A DNA stretch of 64,000 bases, from positions 2,046,001 to 2,110,000 of the forward strand of contig NZ_CP047650.1 of assembly GCF_009906855.1 (NCBI RefSeq), given 5' to 3'. Source of the stretch: Xylophilus rhododendri. Its GTDB lineage: Bacteria; Pseudomonadota; Gammaproteobacteria; Burkholderiales; Burkholderiaceae_C. A model generated the notes under the pieces. It was given only the letters and a program-made list of their open reading frames with translations. It did no database searches and was not told where the DNA came from. Position numbers and translations under genes: made by a program. Shown piece by piece: positions 23,538 to 32,799 of the stretch. The stretch's first letter is position 1; each line of letters opens with the position of its first letter.

Positions 23538-24932
23538 ATGTACGCCACCTTCCTCCACGCGTTCCGCTCCCTGACGGGCCGCAACCCACCCGCACCGGCA
23601 GCGCAGGCCCTGCCGCAGACGCCACCGAACACGGTCAAGCACATCGCCATCGCCGGCTTTCTCGACGAACAGCGCACCGCCCATCCCGCAGGCGCCGACA
23701 ACGGCATGTTCGCGGCTCCGCCCGGCGACGTGCTTGCCGCGGTGTCCGCCCGCGGCATCGCAGCGGGCGGCTCGCCCGATGCCATCGCCGCGGTCCTGCG
23801 GCAGATCGAAGAACAGGTGAAAGACCCGGACACGCGCAGCTCCCTGGGCGTGCGGCAGTGCATTCCCGCCTTCGCCGCATTGCTGGAATGCGTCAGCCTG
23901 GCGCACGGCACGGATACCTTGCAGGCCGTCCTGCAGTGCGCCGTCCGGCTGGTGGATGGCGCCCGGGCCGACGACCAGGGCGCCCTGGCGCTGTGGTCCG
24001 TGGTGATCGACGGCTTCGCGCAGCGGCTTCGCCTCGAAGAACACGAGCTGTTCGAGCCATTGCTGGCGGAAGTCCGCCGCAGACCTGCGCACTGGCAGAC
24101 AGCGGCCGTCATGCTGGCCTCGAGCCAGTCCTTCGGCTACCTGCTGCGCGACGGCGCCGGCCGCCTTCCCACCGCCCGGGTGCGGACGCATTACCACCAG
24201 CTGCACCGCCTGCTCGCCTCGCGCCCGCAGCCCCAGGCGGACTTTCGGGCCTGGGCCTGCATGGTCATGCACGCCTGGCACCTCGCCTCCCACGGCCACC
24301 TCCAGGAGGAATTCAGCCGCGACGAATTCGTGGAGATCTTCGACCAGCTGATGGCCCAGGCCGAAAGCTGGCCGGAACATGCCCGTGGATCGCTGCTCGA
24401 CCCCATCGCCAGGCGCCTGCTGTACTTCATTCCCTCTTCCAGGCTGGGCACCACGCTGGCCCGCTTCCGCCAGGCCGCCGCCGGGCTGGACGCGGTACAG
24501 CGTTTGCGACTGACGGGGTCCATCCTCTCACCGCTGCTGTGCGATTTTCTGGCGCACGAACCGTATGAAGCCGAGGTTCACCGGGCCTGCCAGAAGACCA
24601 TGGACGACGCCCTCGTGCATCTGGAGCCGCAGCATTGCAGCGCCTTGGCGTGCAAGGTGCTGGCACTGACGCCGCCGCACGATGGAATCTACGAGGCATC
24701 GGAGCCGAACCAGGCGACACGCATCCATGTGGAGCAGGTGCTTTATTTCCTGGAAAGGCTGCCGCCCACGCAGTTGCCGGAGATGGACTTGAAGATCATG
24801 CGCGCCTGGTGCTGCATGCCACCTGACCTGGTGCAGCGCTTCTCCGCGCTGGTGCGCAAGCAGGACCTGGCCGCGAAAGAAACCGCAGCCGCCGCGCGGT
24901 CCCGGGCCGGCATCTGGTGTGCCACCCAATAG
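23538..24932 (+). CDS. F-box-like protein, tandem paralogue 1 of 3
   Basis: I do not recognise a named family for this 464-residue protein. It aligns along its length with the next two genes. Residues 31-62 (from NTVKHIAIAGFLDE) align with the clearer F-box-like motifs of paralogues 2 and 3 but lack the LP pair. A shared VRQCIP motif lies at about 105-110 and LFEPLLAEVRRRPAHW near 170. The rest is predicted mostly helical. It ends WCATQ, a CaaX-like tetrapeptide. No signal peptide or membrane segment is evident. An in-frame TAA lies 12 bases before the ATG, so the start is fixed; no good ribosome site is seen. An effector role is inference. Confidence 0.85.
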   Translation: MYATFLHAFRSLTGRNPPAPAAQALPQTPPNTVKHIAIAGFLDEQRTAHPAGADNGMFAAPPGDVLAAVSARGIAAGGSPDAIAAVLRQIEEQVKDPDTRSSLGVRQCIPAFAALLECVSLAHGTDTLQAVLQCAVRLVDGARADDQGALALWSVVIDGFAQRLRLEEHELFEPLLAEVRRRPAHWQTAAVMLASSQSFGYLLRDGAGRLPTARVRTHYHQLHRLLASRPQPQADFRAWACMVMHAWHLASHGHLQEEFSRDEFVEIFDQLMAQAESWPEHARGSLLDPIARRLLYFIPSSRLGTTLARFRQAAAGLDAVQRLRLTGSILSPLLCDFLAHEPYEAEVHRACQKTMDDALVHLEPQHCSALACKVLALTPPHDGIYEASEPNQATRIHVEQVLYFLERLPPTQLPEMDLKIMRAWCCMPPDLVQRFSALVRKQDLAAKETAAAARSRAGIWCATQ

Positions 24933-24943
24933 CGCCGGGCCGG

Positions 24944-26323
24944 ATGTTCGCCGCTTTCGCTCACGCCGCCCGGACGCTGGGCGGATTGCGCCCACCGCCG
25001 TCCTCGCCGGGGCTGGGGCAGATGCCGGCCGAGATGATCCGCCAGATCGCGCTTCATCTCGATGTACAGGACACGGCCAACCTGGCGCACGCCGGCAGCG
25101 CCATGTTTCTGGCGCTGCCCGGCGCCACGACCGCCGCGGCGCTGATCCGCGGTGCAGAACAGGCCGATTCACCCGGCGCCGTCGCCGCCGTGCTTCGCAA
25201 GCTCGAACACCGGATGGACCACGCGGGCCCCGGCGGCCGGCTGAGCCTGCCGCAGTGCATCCCGACTTTGCGCGCATTGCTGGAGAACCCCGACATCGAC
25301 GAGGAAGGCACGCAGACCGTGGACCTCGTCCTGCAGTCCGCATGCCGGCTGATCGACGGCCTGGACAGCCGCGCGGATCGCGACGCCGCCGAGCTCTGGT
25401 CGACGGTGATGATCGGCATCGCGAGCCGGCTGGAGCATGTCTCGCACCACCTGTTCGAACCACTGCTGGCGGAATTCCTCAGACGGCCGGCGCATTGGCA
25501 TACGAGCGAGGTGGTGACGGCCTTGAGCCGGTGCGCGGAGGATGGATGGCACGGCTGCACGCGCTTTCCGACCGTCAGGGCCCGGGCGCACTATCACGTG
25601 CTGAACCGCTTGCTCGCTGGACGCGGGATGCCGCAGGCGGATTTGCCAGCCTGGTGCCAACTCGTGTGCCAGGCCTGGGCGTTGGGGAAGTTCGGCGTCG
25701 CCGACGGCGACTTCACCGAGCCCGAATTCCTCGCGATATTCGATGACCTGCTGTCCGCAGCCGAGCGGTTCGCCCTGCCGGACCGCGGATGGCTGCTCAA
25801 GGCCATAGCCGATTACCTGCTGCAACTGCTTGCGTCCTCGCGCCTGCCTGCCGCGGTGACGCGCATGCGGCAGGCCAGTCTCGGCATCGAACCGGTGCCG
25901 GGATTGAAGCTCGGCCAATCGATGCTGTTTTCTCTCATCGGCCATTTCCTCTGTGACAACCCGCATGATCCCCAGGTGCGACTGGCCTGCCAGACGGTCC
26001 TGCGCGGACTTCATGAGGACCTGCCGCCGCGCATGCGCAGCGCGGCGGCTGGCATCGTGCTCGGGCTGACGCCGCGGCCTTCCAGCGACCACGGGAGCAT
26101 CTGCCTCGACGCGTGTCTCGTCTACCTGCGGATGGCGGTCGACTTCCTGGAGAACCTGCCGCCCCTGGCGCTGTCGCGCCGCGACCTGCGGGTCCTGTGT
26201 CGCTGGCCGGCGATGCCGCCGGACCTCCAGCAGCGGGTGGCCGCGCTGGCGGAGCGCTACGACGAAGCCGCGGCAGCAGAACCCGCTCGCCCCGCCGTGG
26301 GCGGCTGGTGCGCCACCCATTAG
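24944..26323 (+). CDS. F-box-like protein, tandem paralogue 2 of 3
   Basis: This 459-residue protein starts MFAAFAHAARTLGG; the ATG at 24944 was chosen over an upstream GTG because it matches the starts of both paralogues. Residues 27-58 read MPAEMIRQIALHLDVQD and then ANLAHAGSAMFLAL, close to the eukaryotic F-box pattern (LPxExxxxIxxxL, D, A/V, F). SLPQCIP is at 102-107 and LFEPLLAEFLRRPAHW near 170. It ends WCATH. The gap from paralogue 1 is 11 bases and to paralogue 3 is 10 bases. F-box proteins recruit SKP1-type ubiquitin ligases in eukaryotic cells; that role here is inferred, not shown. Confidence 0.87.
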   Translation: MFAAFAHAARTLGGLRPPPSSPGLGQMPAEMIRQIALHLDVQDTANLAHAGSAMFLALPGATTAAALIRGAEQADSPGAVAAVLRKLEHRMDHAGPGGRLSLPQCIPTLRALLENPDIDEEGTQTVDLVLQSACRLIDGLDSRADRDAAELWSTVMIGIASRLEHVSHHLFEPLLAEFLRRPAHWHTSEVVTALSRCAEDGWHGCTRFPTVRARAHYHVLNRLLAGRGMPQADLPAWCQLVCQAWALGKFGVADGDFTEPEFLAIFDDLLSAAERFALPDRGWLLKAIADYLLQLLASSRLPAAVTRMRQASLGIEPVPGLKLGQSMLFSLIGHFLCDNPHDPQVRLACQTVLRGLHEDLPPRMRSAAAGIVLGLTPRPSSDHGSICLDACLVYLRMAVDFLENLPPLALSRRDLRVLCRWPAMPPDLQQRVAALAERYDEAAAAEPARPAVGGWCATH

Positions 26324-26333
26324 CAAGCGCCGC

Positions 26334-27770
26334 ATGTTTGCGCAACTCACCCGCTCGATCTGCTGCTGGCAACGGCAGGTGCCCGCCGCGCCGGCGGCGG
26401 TGCCCGTCACGCTGGCGGACCTGCCGCATGACGTGCTGCGCACCATTGCGGATCGACTCGAGTCGCCCCGCGACCGCCTCAACACCGCGCTGGCATGCCG
26501 CGGCACCTTCGCCGCCCTGCCGGCGGAGGTGGCCGCCCACACGCTGCACCGGCGTGCCCGAAAGGCCGACTCCCTGAAGACCATCCAGTCCTGCCTGAGC
26601 AGGATAGAGCTGCGCGTTGCCACCCCCGGCCCCACCGGCCGGCTGCTGCTGTCGCAGTGCATTCCCGCCTTCGAAGCGCTGGCGATCTGCGCCAACACGC
26701 CGTACAAGCCGGGCGCCAACGAGGCCATCCTCGACAGCCTGGATCGCCTGATCGAAAAACGCATCGACCCGGACGCATACGCGCTCTGGGTGGCCGTGCT
26801 GACATGCCTGGCCCACCTGCGCGGCGAGGGCGCCTACACCGTGTTCGAGCGGCTGCTGGCGCAGGTCCGCTCGCGGGACATGCCCCGGCGCTGGCTGACC
26901 GGTCCGGCCATGGCCGCGCTGGCGCAGCTGATCCGCTCCGACACCTTCCTGCCCCAGGGCAGCCTGAGCCCGCTGCAGATCGCCCGGCGCCACCATGCCG
27001 TCCACCGCCTGCTGTGCGAACGCGGCACGCCGGAGCGGGACGAGGCGGCCTGGGTCATCCTGGCGCGCCATTCGGTGCATGTCGCCCTGTTCCAGACCCG
27101 CCGCGCCCTGTTGGCGCCGGCCGCCCTCGCGGCCCTGTTCGGCGCCATGCTGGGCGTGGCGCGCCAGCTGGCCGACCGCCAGAAAGGCGCGATGCTCGCG
27201 GTGGTGGCCGAACTGGTCCGCCTGTTCGACGCATCGCAGATGGCCGGCCTGTTCGCCACGCTGCGCGAGGCCGGCCAGCGGCTGGAGATGGAGGACCGCC
27301 TGATCCTGGCCGCCAGCAACTGCGATACGGCCTTCACCCACCTGCTGTTCGCCTATCCCGGCAGCGACGCCGTGCGCAGCGCCTGCGCAGGCCTCATCGA
27401 CAGCTTCCGGGACGACCTGGACCTGGCCAGCCGGCGCGCGCTGGCGGCCTGCCTGATCGGCTGGATGGCCGATCGGCTGCGCGGTGTGCGCGCCATCGGG
27501 GCCAGCCACCAGGCCTGCCTGGAGTTGCTGCTGGCGATGCTGGAAGCCCTGCCCAGGCCCTGGCTGCCGGGCCGCGAGCTTCGGCTGCTGGCGGGCCACC
27601 GCCTGCTGAGCGAAGGCCTCAGGAACCGCTTCATCCTGCTGGAGCTGCGCTGCACCGATGCCTTGCTGGAGACAGCCCGCCCTTTTTCACGCCAGGCCCC
27701 GGCGCCGCGCGCCAGCCGAAGCCAGCGCCTGTCGGCCCGGCTGGCGGCGGCCGGCCGCCGTGCACGCTGA
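26334..27770 (+). CDS. F-box-like protein, tandem paralogue 3 of 3
   Basis: This 478-residue protein starts MFAQLTRSICCWQ. Residues 27-62 (LADLPHDVLRTIADRLE, then NTALACRGTFAALP) form the best F-box-like match of the three. The shared LLSQCIPAF lies at about 106-113. The middle and C-terminal parts are helical and more diverged than those of paralogues 1 and 2. The C-terminus is basic (SARLAAAGRRAR) and lacks the WCAT ending. Part of the same presumed operon; it converges on dgt 30 bases away. Confidence 0.85.
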   Translation: MFAQLTRSICCWQRQVPAAPAAVPVTLADLPHDVLRTIADRLESPRDRLNTALACRGTFAALPAEVAAHTLHRRARKADSLKTIQSCLSRIELRVATPGPTGRLLLSQCIPAFEALAICANTPYKPGANEAILDSLDRLIEKRIDPDAYALWVAVLTCLAHLRGEGAYTVFERLLAQVRSRDMPRRWLTGPAMAALAQLIRSDTFLPQGSLSPLQIARRHHAVHRLLCERGTPERDEAAWVILARHSVHVALFQTRRALLAPAALAALFGAMLGVARQLADRQKGAMLAVVAELVRLFDASQMAGLFATLREAGQRLEMEDRLILAASNCDTAFTHLLFAYPGSDAVRSACAGLIDSFRDDLDLASRRALAACLIGWMADRLRGVRAIGASHQACLELLLAMLEALPRPWLPGRELRLLAGHRLLSEGLRNRFILLELRCTDALLETARPFSRQAPAPRASRSQRLSARLAAAGRRAR

Positions 27771-27800
27771 CGACTCCGCAGGCGCCCGGCGGCGGGCCGC

Positions 27801-28967
27801 TCAGCCGAAGACGCGGTGGCCGGTCAGGCGTTCGTGCTCGCGGGTGGCGAAGCGGTCGGTCATGCCGGCGATGTAGTCGGCCACGATGCGCTGGCGCGGC
27901 ATGGCCGGCTGCGCCGCCAGCGCCCGGGCGCCGTAGCCGCCGCGCATCTCGCCGGGCGCCTCCTGGTAGGCGGCGAACAGCTCGGCCACCACCTGCTTGC
28001 CGGCCTGCGCCATCGCCCACACCTGGGGATGGCGGTAGAGGTTGCGGAACAGAAAGCGCTTGAGCACCACCGCTTCGGCGCGCAGTTCGCGGCTGAAGCC
28101 GACCAGCGGGCGGTCGAGCGCACGCACCGCGTCGGCCGAGCGCGGTGCGGCCTCGGCGAGCGCGGCGGCGGTGGTGGCTATCACGTCGTAGACCTGGTCG
28201 CTGAGCATCAGCCGGATCGCCTCGGCCAGCAGGCGTCGCCGGCCCTGCGGCTCGGCCAGCGCCGGGTGGCGCTGCAGGGCGGCGCGGCGGTAGCGGTCGA
28301 ACAGGCTCACCTCCTCCAGCTGCTCCAGGGTGATCAGGCCGGAGCGCACGCCGTCGTCGATGTCGTGGGCGTTGTAGGCGATCTCGTCGGCCAGGTTGCA
28401 GAGCTGGGCTTCCAGCGAGGGCTGGGTGCGGTCCAGGAAACGCCGGCCCACGCCACCGGGCTCGGCCGCCTCCAGCGCCTCGGCGGCCGGCCGGGCGCAG
28501 TGCTTGAGGATGCCCTCGCGGGTCTCGAAGCAGAGATTGAGGCCGTCGAAATCCGGATAACGCTCCTCCAGCGCATCGACCACCCGCAGGCTCTGCAGGT
28601 TGTGCTCGAAGCCGCCGTGCGCCTGCATGCAGGCGTGCAGCGCGTCCTGTCCGGCATGGCCGAAGGGCGTGTGGCCCAGGTCGTGGGCCAGGGCGATGGC
28701 CTCGACCAGGTCCTCTTCCAGGCCCAGCGATCGGGCGATGGAGCGGCCGAGCTGGGCCACTTCCAGCGAATGCGTCAGCCGGGTGCGGAACAGGTCGCCC
28801 TCGTGGTTGAGGAAGACCTGGGTCTTGTAGACCAGCCGCCGGAAGCCGGTGGAATGGACGATGCGGTCGCGGTCGCGCTGGAAGTCGCTGCGGGTGGGCG
28901 CCGGCGGCTCGGCAAAACGCCGGCCGCGGCTCTGGCGCGGATCGCAGGCGTAGGCGGCGAGCGGCAT
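27801..28967 (-). CDS. dgt: deoxyguanosinetriphosphate triphosphohydrolase-like HD protein
   Basis: The 388-residue HD-domain phosphohydrolase cleaves dNTPs to nucleoside and triphosphate and helps balance pools. Metal-binding residues are visible in RLTHSLEVAQLGR and ALAHDLGHTPFGHAG, with NLADEIAYNAHDIDDG further on. The length fits the shorter dGTPase-like type. It is 8 bases after aroB, in the conserved aroK–aroB–dgt order. Confidence 0.93.
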   Translation of the reverse strand: MPLAAYACDPRQSRGRRFAEPPAPTRSDFQRDRDRIVHSTGFRRLVYKTQVFLNHEGDLFRTRLTHSLEVAQLGRSIARSLGLEEDLVEAIALAHDLGHTPFGHAGQDALHACMQAHGGFEHNLQSLRVVDALEERYPDFDGLNLCFETREGILKHCARPAAEALEAAEPGGVGRRFLDRTQPSLEAQLCNLADEIAYNAHDIDDGVRSGLITLEQLEEVSLFDRYRRAALQRHPALAEPQGRRRLLAEAIRLMLSDQVYDVIATTAAALAEAAPRSADAVRALDRPLVGFSRELRAEAVVLKRFLFRNLYRHPQVWAMAQAGKQVVAELFAAYQEAPGEMRGGYGARALAAQPAMPRQRIVADYIAGMTDRFATREHERLTGHRVFG

Positions 28968-28975
28968 CCGGTGCG

Positions 28976-30115
28976 TCAGCCGGCGGCGCAGCAGTCGGCG
29001 ATGACGGAGCGCACCAGGGCGTCCGGCGCGGGCCGCACCACCGCGCGGCCGGGGCCGTCGATCAGCACGAAGCGGATCTCGCCGCCCTCGCTCTTCTTGT
29101 CGCCGCGCATCAGTTCGAGGTAGCGGCCTTCGTTGTCCGCCGCATCGATGCGCGGCGCCACCACCGGCAGGCCCGCGCGTTCGACCAGCGTGCGCAGCCG
29201 CGCGACGAAGGCTGCATCGACCAGCCCCAGGCGTTGCGACAGCGTGGCCGCCATCACCATGCCGCAGCCCACGGCCTCGCCGTGCAGCCAGACACCGAAG
29301 CCCACGCCGGCCTCGATCGCATGGCCGAAGGTGTGGCCGAAATTCAGGATGGCGCGCAGGCCGGCCTCGCGCTCGTCGGCGCCGACCACCTCGGCCTTGA
29401 TCTCGCAGCTGCGCCGCACCGCATGGGCCAGGGCGGCGGTGTCGCCGGCGCGCAGGGCTTCCAGGTTGGTTTCGATCCAGGCCAGGAAGTCCATGTCGTG
29501 GATCGGGCCGTACTTGATGATCTCGGCCAGGCCCGCGCTCATCTCGCGCGGCGGCAGCGTGGCCAGGGTGGACAGGTCGCACACCACCTGCAGCGGCTGG
29601 TAGAAGGCGCCCAGCAGGTTCTTGCCGGCGGGATGGTTGACGGCGGTCTTGCCGCCGACCGAGGAATCGACCTGCGCCAGCAGCGTGGTCGGCACCTGCA
29701 CGAAGGGGATGCCGCGCATGAAGCAGGCGGCGGCGAAGCCGGTCATGTCGCCGATCACGCCGCCGCCGAGCGCGAACAGCACCGACTTGCGGTCGCAGCC
29801 GTGCGCGGCCAGGGCGTCGAACACGGTGTTGAGCGTGTTCCAGTCCTTGTGGTCCTCGCCATCGGGCAGCACCACCGTGTGGATCGCCGGGAAACGCCCG
29901 GCCAGGCAGTCGCGCAGGCGCTGGCCGTAGAGCGGCTCGACGGTGGTGTTGGTGACGATGACCGCCACCGCCGCGCGCGGCAGGCCGTCGAAGCTGGCCG
30001 GGTCGGCCAGCAGGCCGGCGGCGATGGTGATGTCGTAGCTGCGCTCGCCGAGGTCGATATGGACCGTGGCGCTCGGGCTGGTGGCTGCGGGGACGGAAGG
30101 GATCGCGGTAGACAT
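28976..30115 (-). CDS. aroB: 3-dehydroquinate synthase
   Basis: AroB cyclises DAHP to 3-dehydroquinate in the shikimate pathway, using NAD+ and zinc. The 379-residue protein has [42 protein letters not shown] and the metal ligands in AEIIKYG and [11 protein letters not shown]. The ATG at 30115 gives [13 protein letters not shown]; the open frame upstream is a shadow of aroK. It follows aroK after 77 bases. Confidence 0.95.
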   Translation of the reverse strand: MSTAIPSVPAATSPSATVHIDLGERSYDITIAAGLLADPASFDGLPRAAVAVIVTNTTVEPLYGQRLRDCLAGRFPAIHTVVLPDGEDHKDWNTLNTVFDALAAHGCDRKSVLFALGGGVIGDMTGFAAACFMRGIPFVQVPTTLLAQVDSSVGGKTAVNHPAGKNLLGAFYQPLQVVCDLSTLATLPPREMSAGLAEIIKYGPIHDMDFLAWIETNLEALRAGDTAALAHAVRRSCEIKAEVVGADEREAGLRAILNFGHTFGHAIEAGVGFGVWLHGEAVGCGMVMAATLSQRLGLVDAAFVARLRTLVERAGLPVVAPRIDAADNEGRYLELMRGDKKSEGGEIRFVLIDGPGRAVVRPAPDALVRSVIADCCAAG

Positions 30116-30192
30116 GGAGGCCAGTCGGACGGGGGCTTGTTTTCGAAGCGGCCACGGCGGGCAGCGCAGCCGCAAAGTGTAGTGCGCGCCGC

Positions 30193-30726
30193 TCAGCCGC
30201 CGGGCGGTGCCTTGCCGAAGCCCGACAGTTCGAGCTGCATGACCACGGTGCTGACCATCATCGACACCGAGCGCCGCGCGCTGTCCACGCTGAAGCTGGC
30301 GACCTCGCGGTAGAGCGGGTCGCGGGCGGCGTAGAGCTCGCGCAGGCGCTGCAGCGGATCCACGCCCTGCAGCAGCGGCCGCTGGGTGTCGTGGCGCAGG
30401 CGGCGGGCCAGCTCGTCGGGCGCCGAGCGCAGGTAGATCACGGTGCCGGCGCGGGCCATGCACTGGCGGTTGGCCTCGCGCAGCACGATGCCGCCGCCGG
30501 TGGCCAGCACGCCGGTGTCGGGCGAGCCGCACAGGTCGGCGAGCGTGGCCTGCTCGGCATCGCGGAAGGCGTCCTCGCCTTTTTGCTCGAAGTACTCGCG
30601 GATGCTGCAGCCCAGGCGCTGCTCGATGACGGTGTCGGTGTCGGCGAAGGGCAGCTGCAGCCGGCGGGCGAGTTGCCGGCCCACGGTGGATTTACCGGAG
30701 CCGGGCAGGCCGATGAGGATGATCAA
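30193..30726 (-). CDS. aroK: shikimate kinase
   Basis: AroK phosphorylates shikimate with ATP. The 177-residue protein has Walker [18 protein letters not shown] at the N-terminus, the shikimate-binding [10 protein letters not shown], and [10 protein letters not shown]. The length is normal. It lies 5 bases after the Ig-like lipoprotein gene and leads into aroB. Confidence 0.95.
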   Translation of the reverse strand: MIILIGLPGSGKSTVGRQLARRLQLPFADTDTVIEQRLGCSIREYFEQKGEDAFRDAEQATLADLCGSPDTGVLATGGGIVLREANRQCMARAGTVIYLRSAPDELARRLRHDTQRPLLQGVDPLQRLRELYAARDPLYREVASFSVDSARRSVSMMVSTVVMQLELSGFGKAPPGG

Positions 30727-30731
30727 GACAC

Positions 30732-32759
30732 TCAGAGGGTCACGGGGAAGGAGGTCTGCACCCCGCTCGGCGAGGTGACCAGGATAGTCACCACGTTGCC
30801 GGAAGCACAGCCGGTCAGCGGAATGTTGACCCCGGTGCTGCGGTCTTCGGTGGGGCCGGCGACGGTCGGGCTGCGGTTCACCACCGGCGTGCCGGCGACG
30901 GTGCCGATGCTGCAGTTGCCGGTGCCGCTCGCCGAGACGGTGGTCCCGGCCGGCATCGGCAGCAGCGGGTAGTCCGAGCTGCCGAGGTTGAAGGTGATGG
31001 CTCCGGTCGAGGCCGAGAAGTTCTTCAGCACCGGCGTGGACGAGGAGAAGAACAGCACCGTCTGCTGGCGCACGGTCGTCGCCAGACCGGTGTTGCAGCT
31101 GGTGGTCGATGGGAAGGGCCAGCCGGCCGCCAAGCAGGTGCCGCCCGAGACACCGCGCTGGATGATGAATTCGCCCGTATCGAAGACGTTGTTCTCGTTG
31201 TCATCGCGATAGGCGTCGCCGATGCCGCCGCCGGCGGTGGGCAGCAGCGTGTCGGTGCCCAGGTCGAAGACGTTGTTGGAGTTGACGTCGGTGTAGTCCT
31301 TGGTGCCTTCGGCATAGGCCAGCACCGAGACCCGGCCACCGGCCGGCCGTGGATTCTGCGACTGGAAGTTGACCGTGCACTGCGAGATGCCGCCGACGAT
31401 GGCGGTCGCGCAACTGCTCGCCACCTGGCCGCCTTCGGCGGTGAAGTTCACCACCGTGCCGTCGACCACCGGGTTGCCCTGGCGATCGGCCAGGCGAACG
31501 GTCAGCGTGGTCGCGGCGCCGTCGAGGGTCGCACCCTCGATGTTGAAGGTCCCGACGGCAAGGCTCATGAAACGCTGCGACGGCGGGCCCGACGCGATGG
31601 TCAGGTTCTGCGTCTCGGCGAACACGGTGGAGTCCGAAACCAGTTGCGCCCGGACCTTCACCGGTCCGGGGATGGTGCCGGAGAAGATGGTGACCTGGGC
31701 ATTGCCGCTCGAATCGCTGGTCACGGTCACCGGCGTGGCGGAGCCACGGGTGCCGATGCCGGCTCCGCCGGGATTGGTGGTCAGGCTGAAGGTGACGGAG
31801 GTACCGGGCAGCGCGGTACCGGAAGACAGTACCTTGAACACGGCGACGGACTGCTCGGCCGCGCCCGAGCCGGCGACGTAGATCTGGCCCGGCGTGGCGG
31901 AAGCGAAGGTGATGGCGTTTGCCACCGGGGCTGCGACGGTGATGGTCGCCGTCTTGGCGGTCGCGCCGGAACTGCTGGCGGTGATGGTGACTATGCCGCT
32001 GCACAGGGTGCCGTCGGTGGACACGGAGCTGTAGGTTGCCGACGCCACGCCCGAGCCGTTGGTCGTGACGCTGGCATTCAGCGCACTGGTGTTGATCTTG
32101 CCGCAGGAGGCACTGAACACCACGTTGACAGGCACGCTGCTGGATGCCGCGCCATTCAGAAGCGCGGTGACCGACAGGGTGGTCCCGCCACCGGATGCCA
32201 GGCCCGTCGATCCGATGGACAGGGCGGACAGCGTCAATGCGGGCATAGAAACCGCGAAGTCCGATGTGCCGGAAACGGAAGCCGAACCGATGGTCGCGGA
32301 CGCGGACACGGTGACCGCCCCCACCGCCACCACCGAGACCGGCGTGACGCTGACCTGGGCGATGCCGGCGCTGTCGGTGAGCGCGGTGGCGCTCGACAGG
32401 GTGGCCAGGGAAGAGTCGCTCAGGGTGAAGGTGACCAGCTTGCTGGCCACCACCGCGCCGGTGGTGTCGGTGACCTTGGCACGCGCCGTGTACCCGCCAT
32501 CGACGCCGATGCTGGTGACCGCCGTGCCGGCGGAGTTGTAGAGCGCGACGCTCACGGCCGCGGCGATCGTGGTCGAGCCGCCCGAGCCGCCAGTACTTCC
32601 GCTGCTGCCGCTTCCGCTGCTCGACGAACCGCTTCCCGTTCCGCTCAGCGAGGTACCCCCGCCGCCGCCACCGCCGCCGCAGGCGACCAGTGCGGTGGCC
32701 AGCAGGCCAGCCGCCACGAAACGCGTCCAGCGCGCCAGAGTTCCCATCCCGTTCTTCAT
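30732..32759 (-). CDS. Ig-like (Big-type) surface lipoprotein with calcium-type loops
   Basis: This 675-residue protein has a lipoprotein signal ending LVACGGGG, then a Gly/Ser-rich linker of about 40 residues. Several repeats of about 90 residues follow, each with valine/threonine-rich strands of bacterial Ig-like (Big_1, invasin-like) type, e.g. VTFTLSDSSLATL and VTFSLTTNPGG. Two DxNxN loops, DVNSNNVFDLGTD (about residue 490) and DDNENNVFDTGEF (about 515), resemble EF-hand or dockerin calcium sites. It sits between pilQ (40 bases) and aroK (5 bases), so is probably cotranscribed with type IV pilus genes. Function unknown; an adhesion or pilus-associated role is inferred. Confidence 0.8.
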   Translation of the reverse strand: MKNGMGTLARWTRFVAAGLLATALVACGGGGGGGGTSLSGTGSGSSSSGSGSSGSTGGSGGSTTIAAAVSVALYNSAGTAVTSIGVDGGYTARAKVTDTTGAVVASKLVTFTLSDSSLATLSSATALTDSAGIAQVSVTPVSVVAVGAVTVSASATIGSASVSGTSDFAVSMPALTLSALSIGSTGLASGGGTTLSVTALLNGAASSSVPVNVVFSASCGKINTSALNASVTTNGSGVASATYSSVSTDGTLCSGIVTITASSSGATAKTATITVAAPVANAITFASATPGQIYVAGSGAAEQSVAVFKVLSSGTALPGTSVTFSLTTNPGGAGIGTRGSATPVTVTSDSSGNAQVTIFSGTIPGPVKVRAQLVSDSTVFAETQNLTIASGPPSQRFMSLAVGTFNIEGATLDGAATTLTVRLADRQGNPVVDGTVVNFTAEGGQVASSCATAIVGGISQCTVNFQSQNPRPAGGRVSVLAYAEGTKDYTDVNSNNVFDLGTDTLLPTAGGGIGDAYRDDNENNVFDTGEFIIQRGVSGGTCLAAGWPFPSTTSCNTGLATTVRQQTVLFFSSSTPVLKNFSASTGAITFNLGSSDYPLLPMPAGTTVSASGTGNCSIGTVAGTPVVNRSPTVAGPTEDRSTGVNIPLTGCASGNVVTILVTSPSGVQTSFPVTL

Positions 32760-32799
32760 AGCTCTTCTTCCTCGTCTTGTCCCGGACTGACGCGCTGCC

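Noticed and set aside
24917..24943. GTG start for the second F-box-like gene
   Set aside because: The ATG at 24944 aligns with the starts of both paralogues (MYATF, MFAQL); the GTG would overlap the end of the first gene without a ribosome site.
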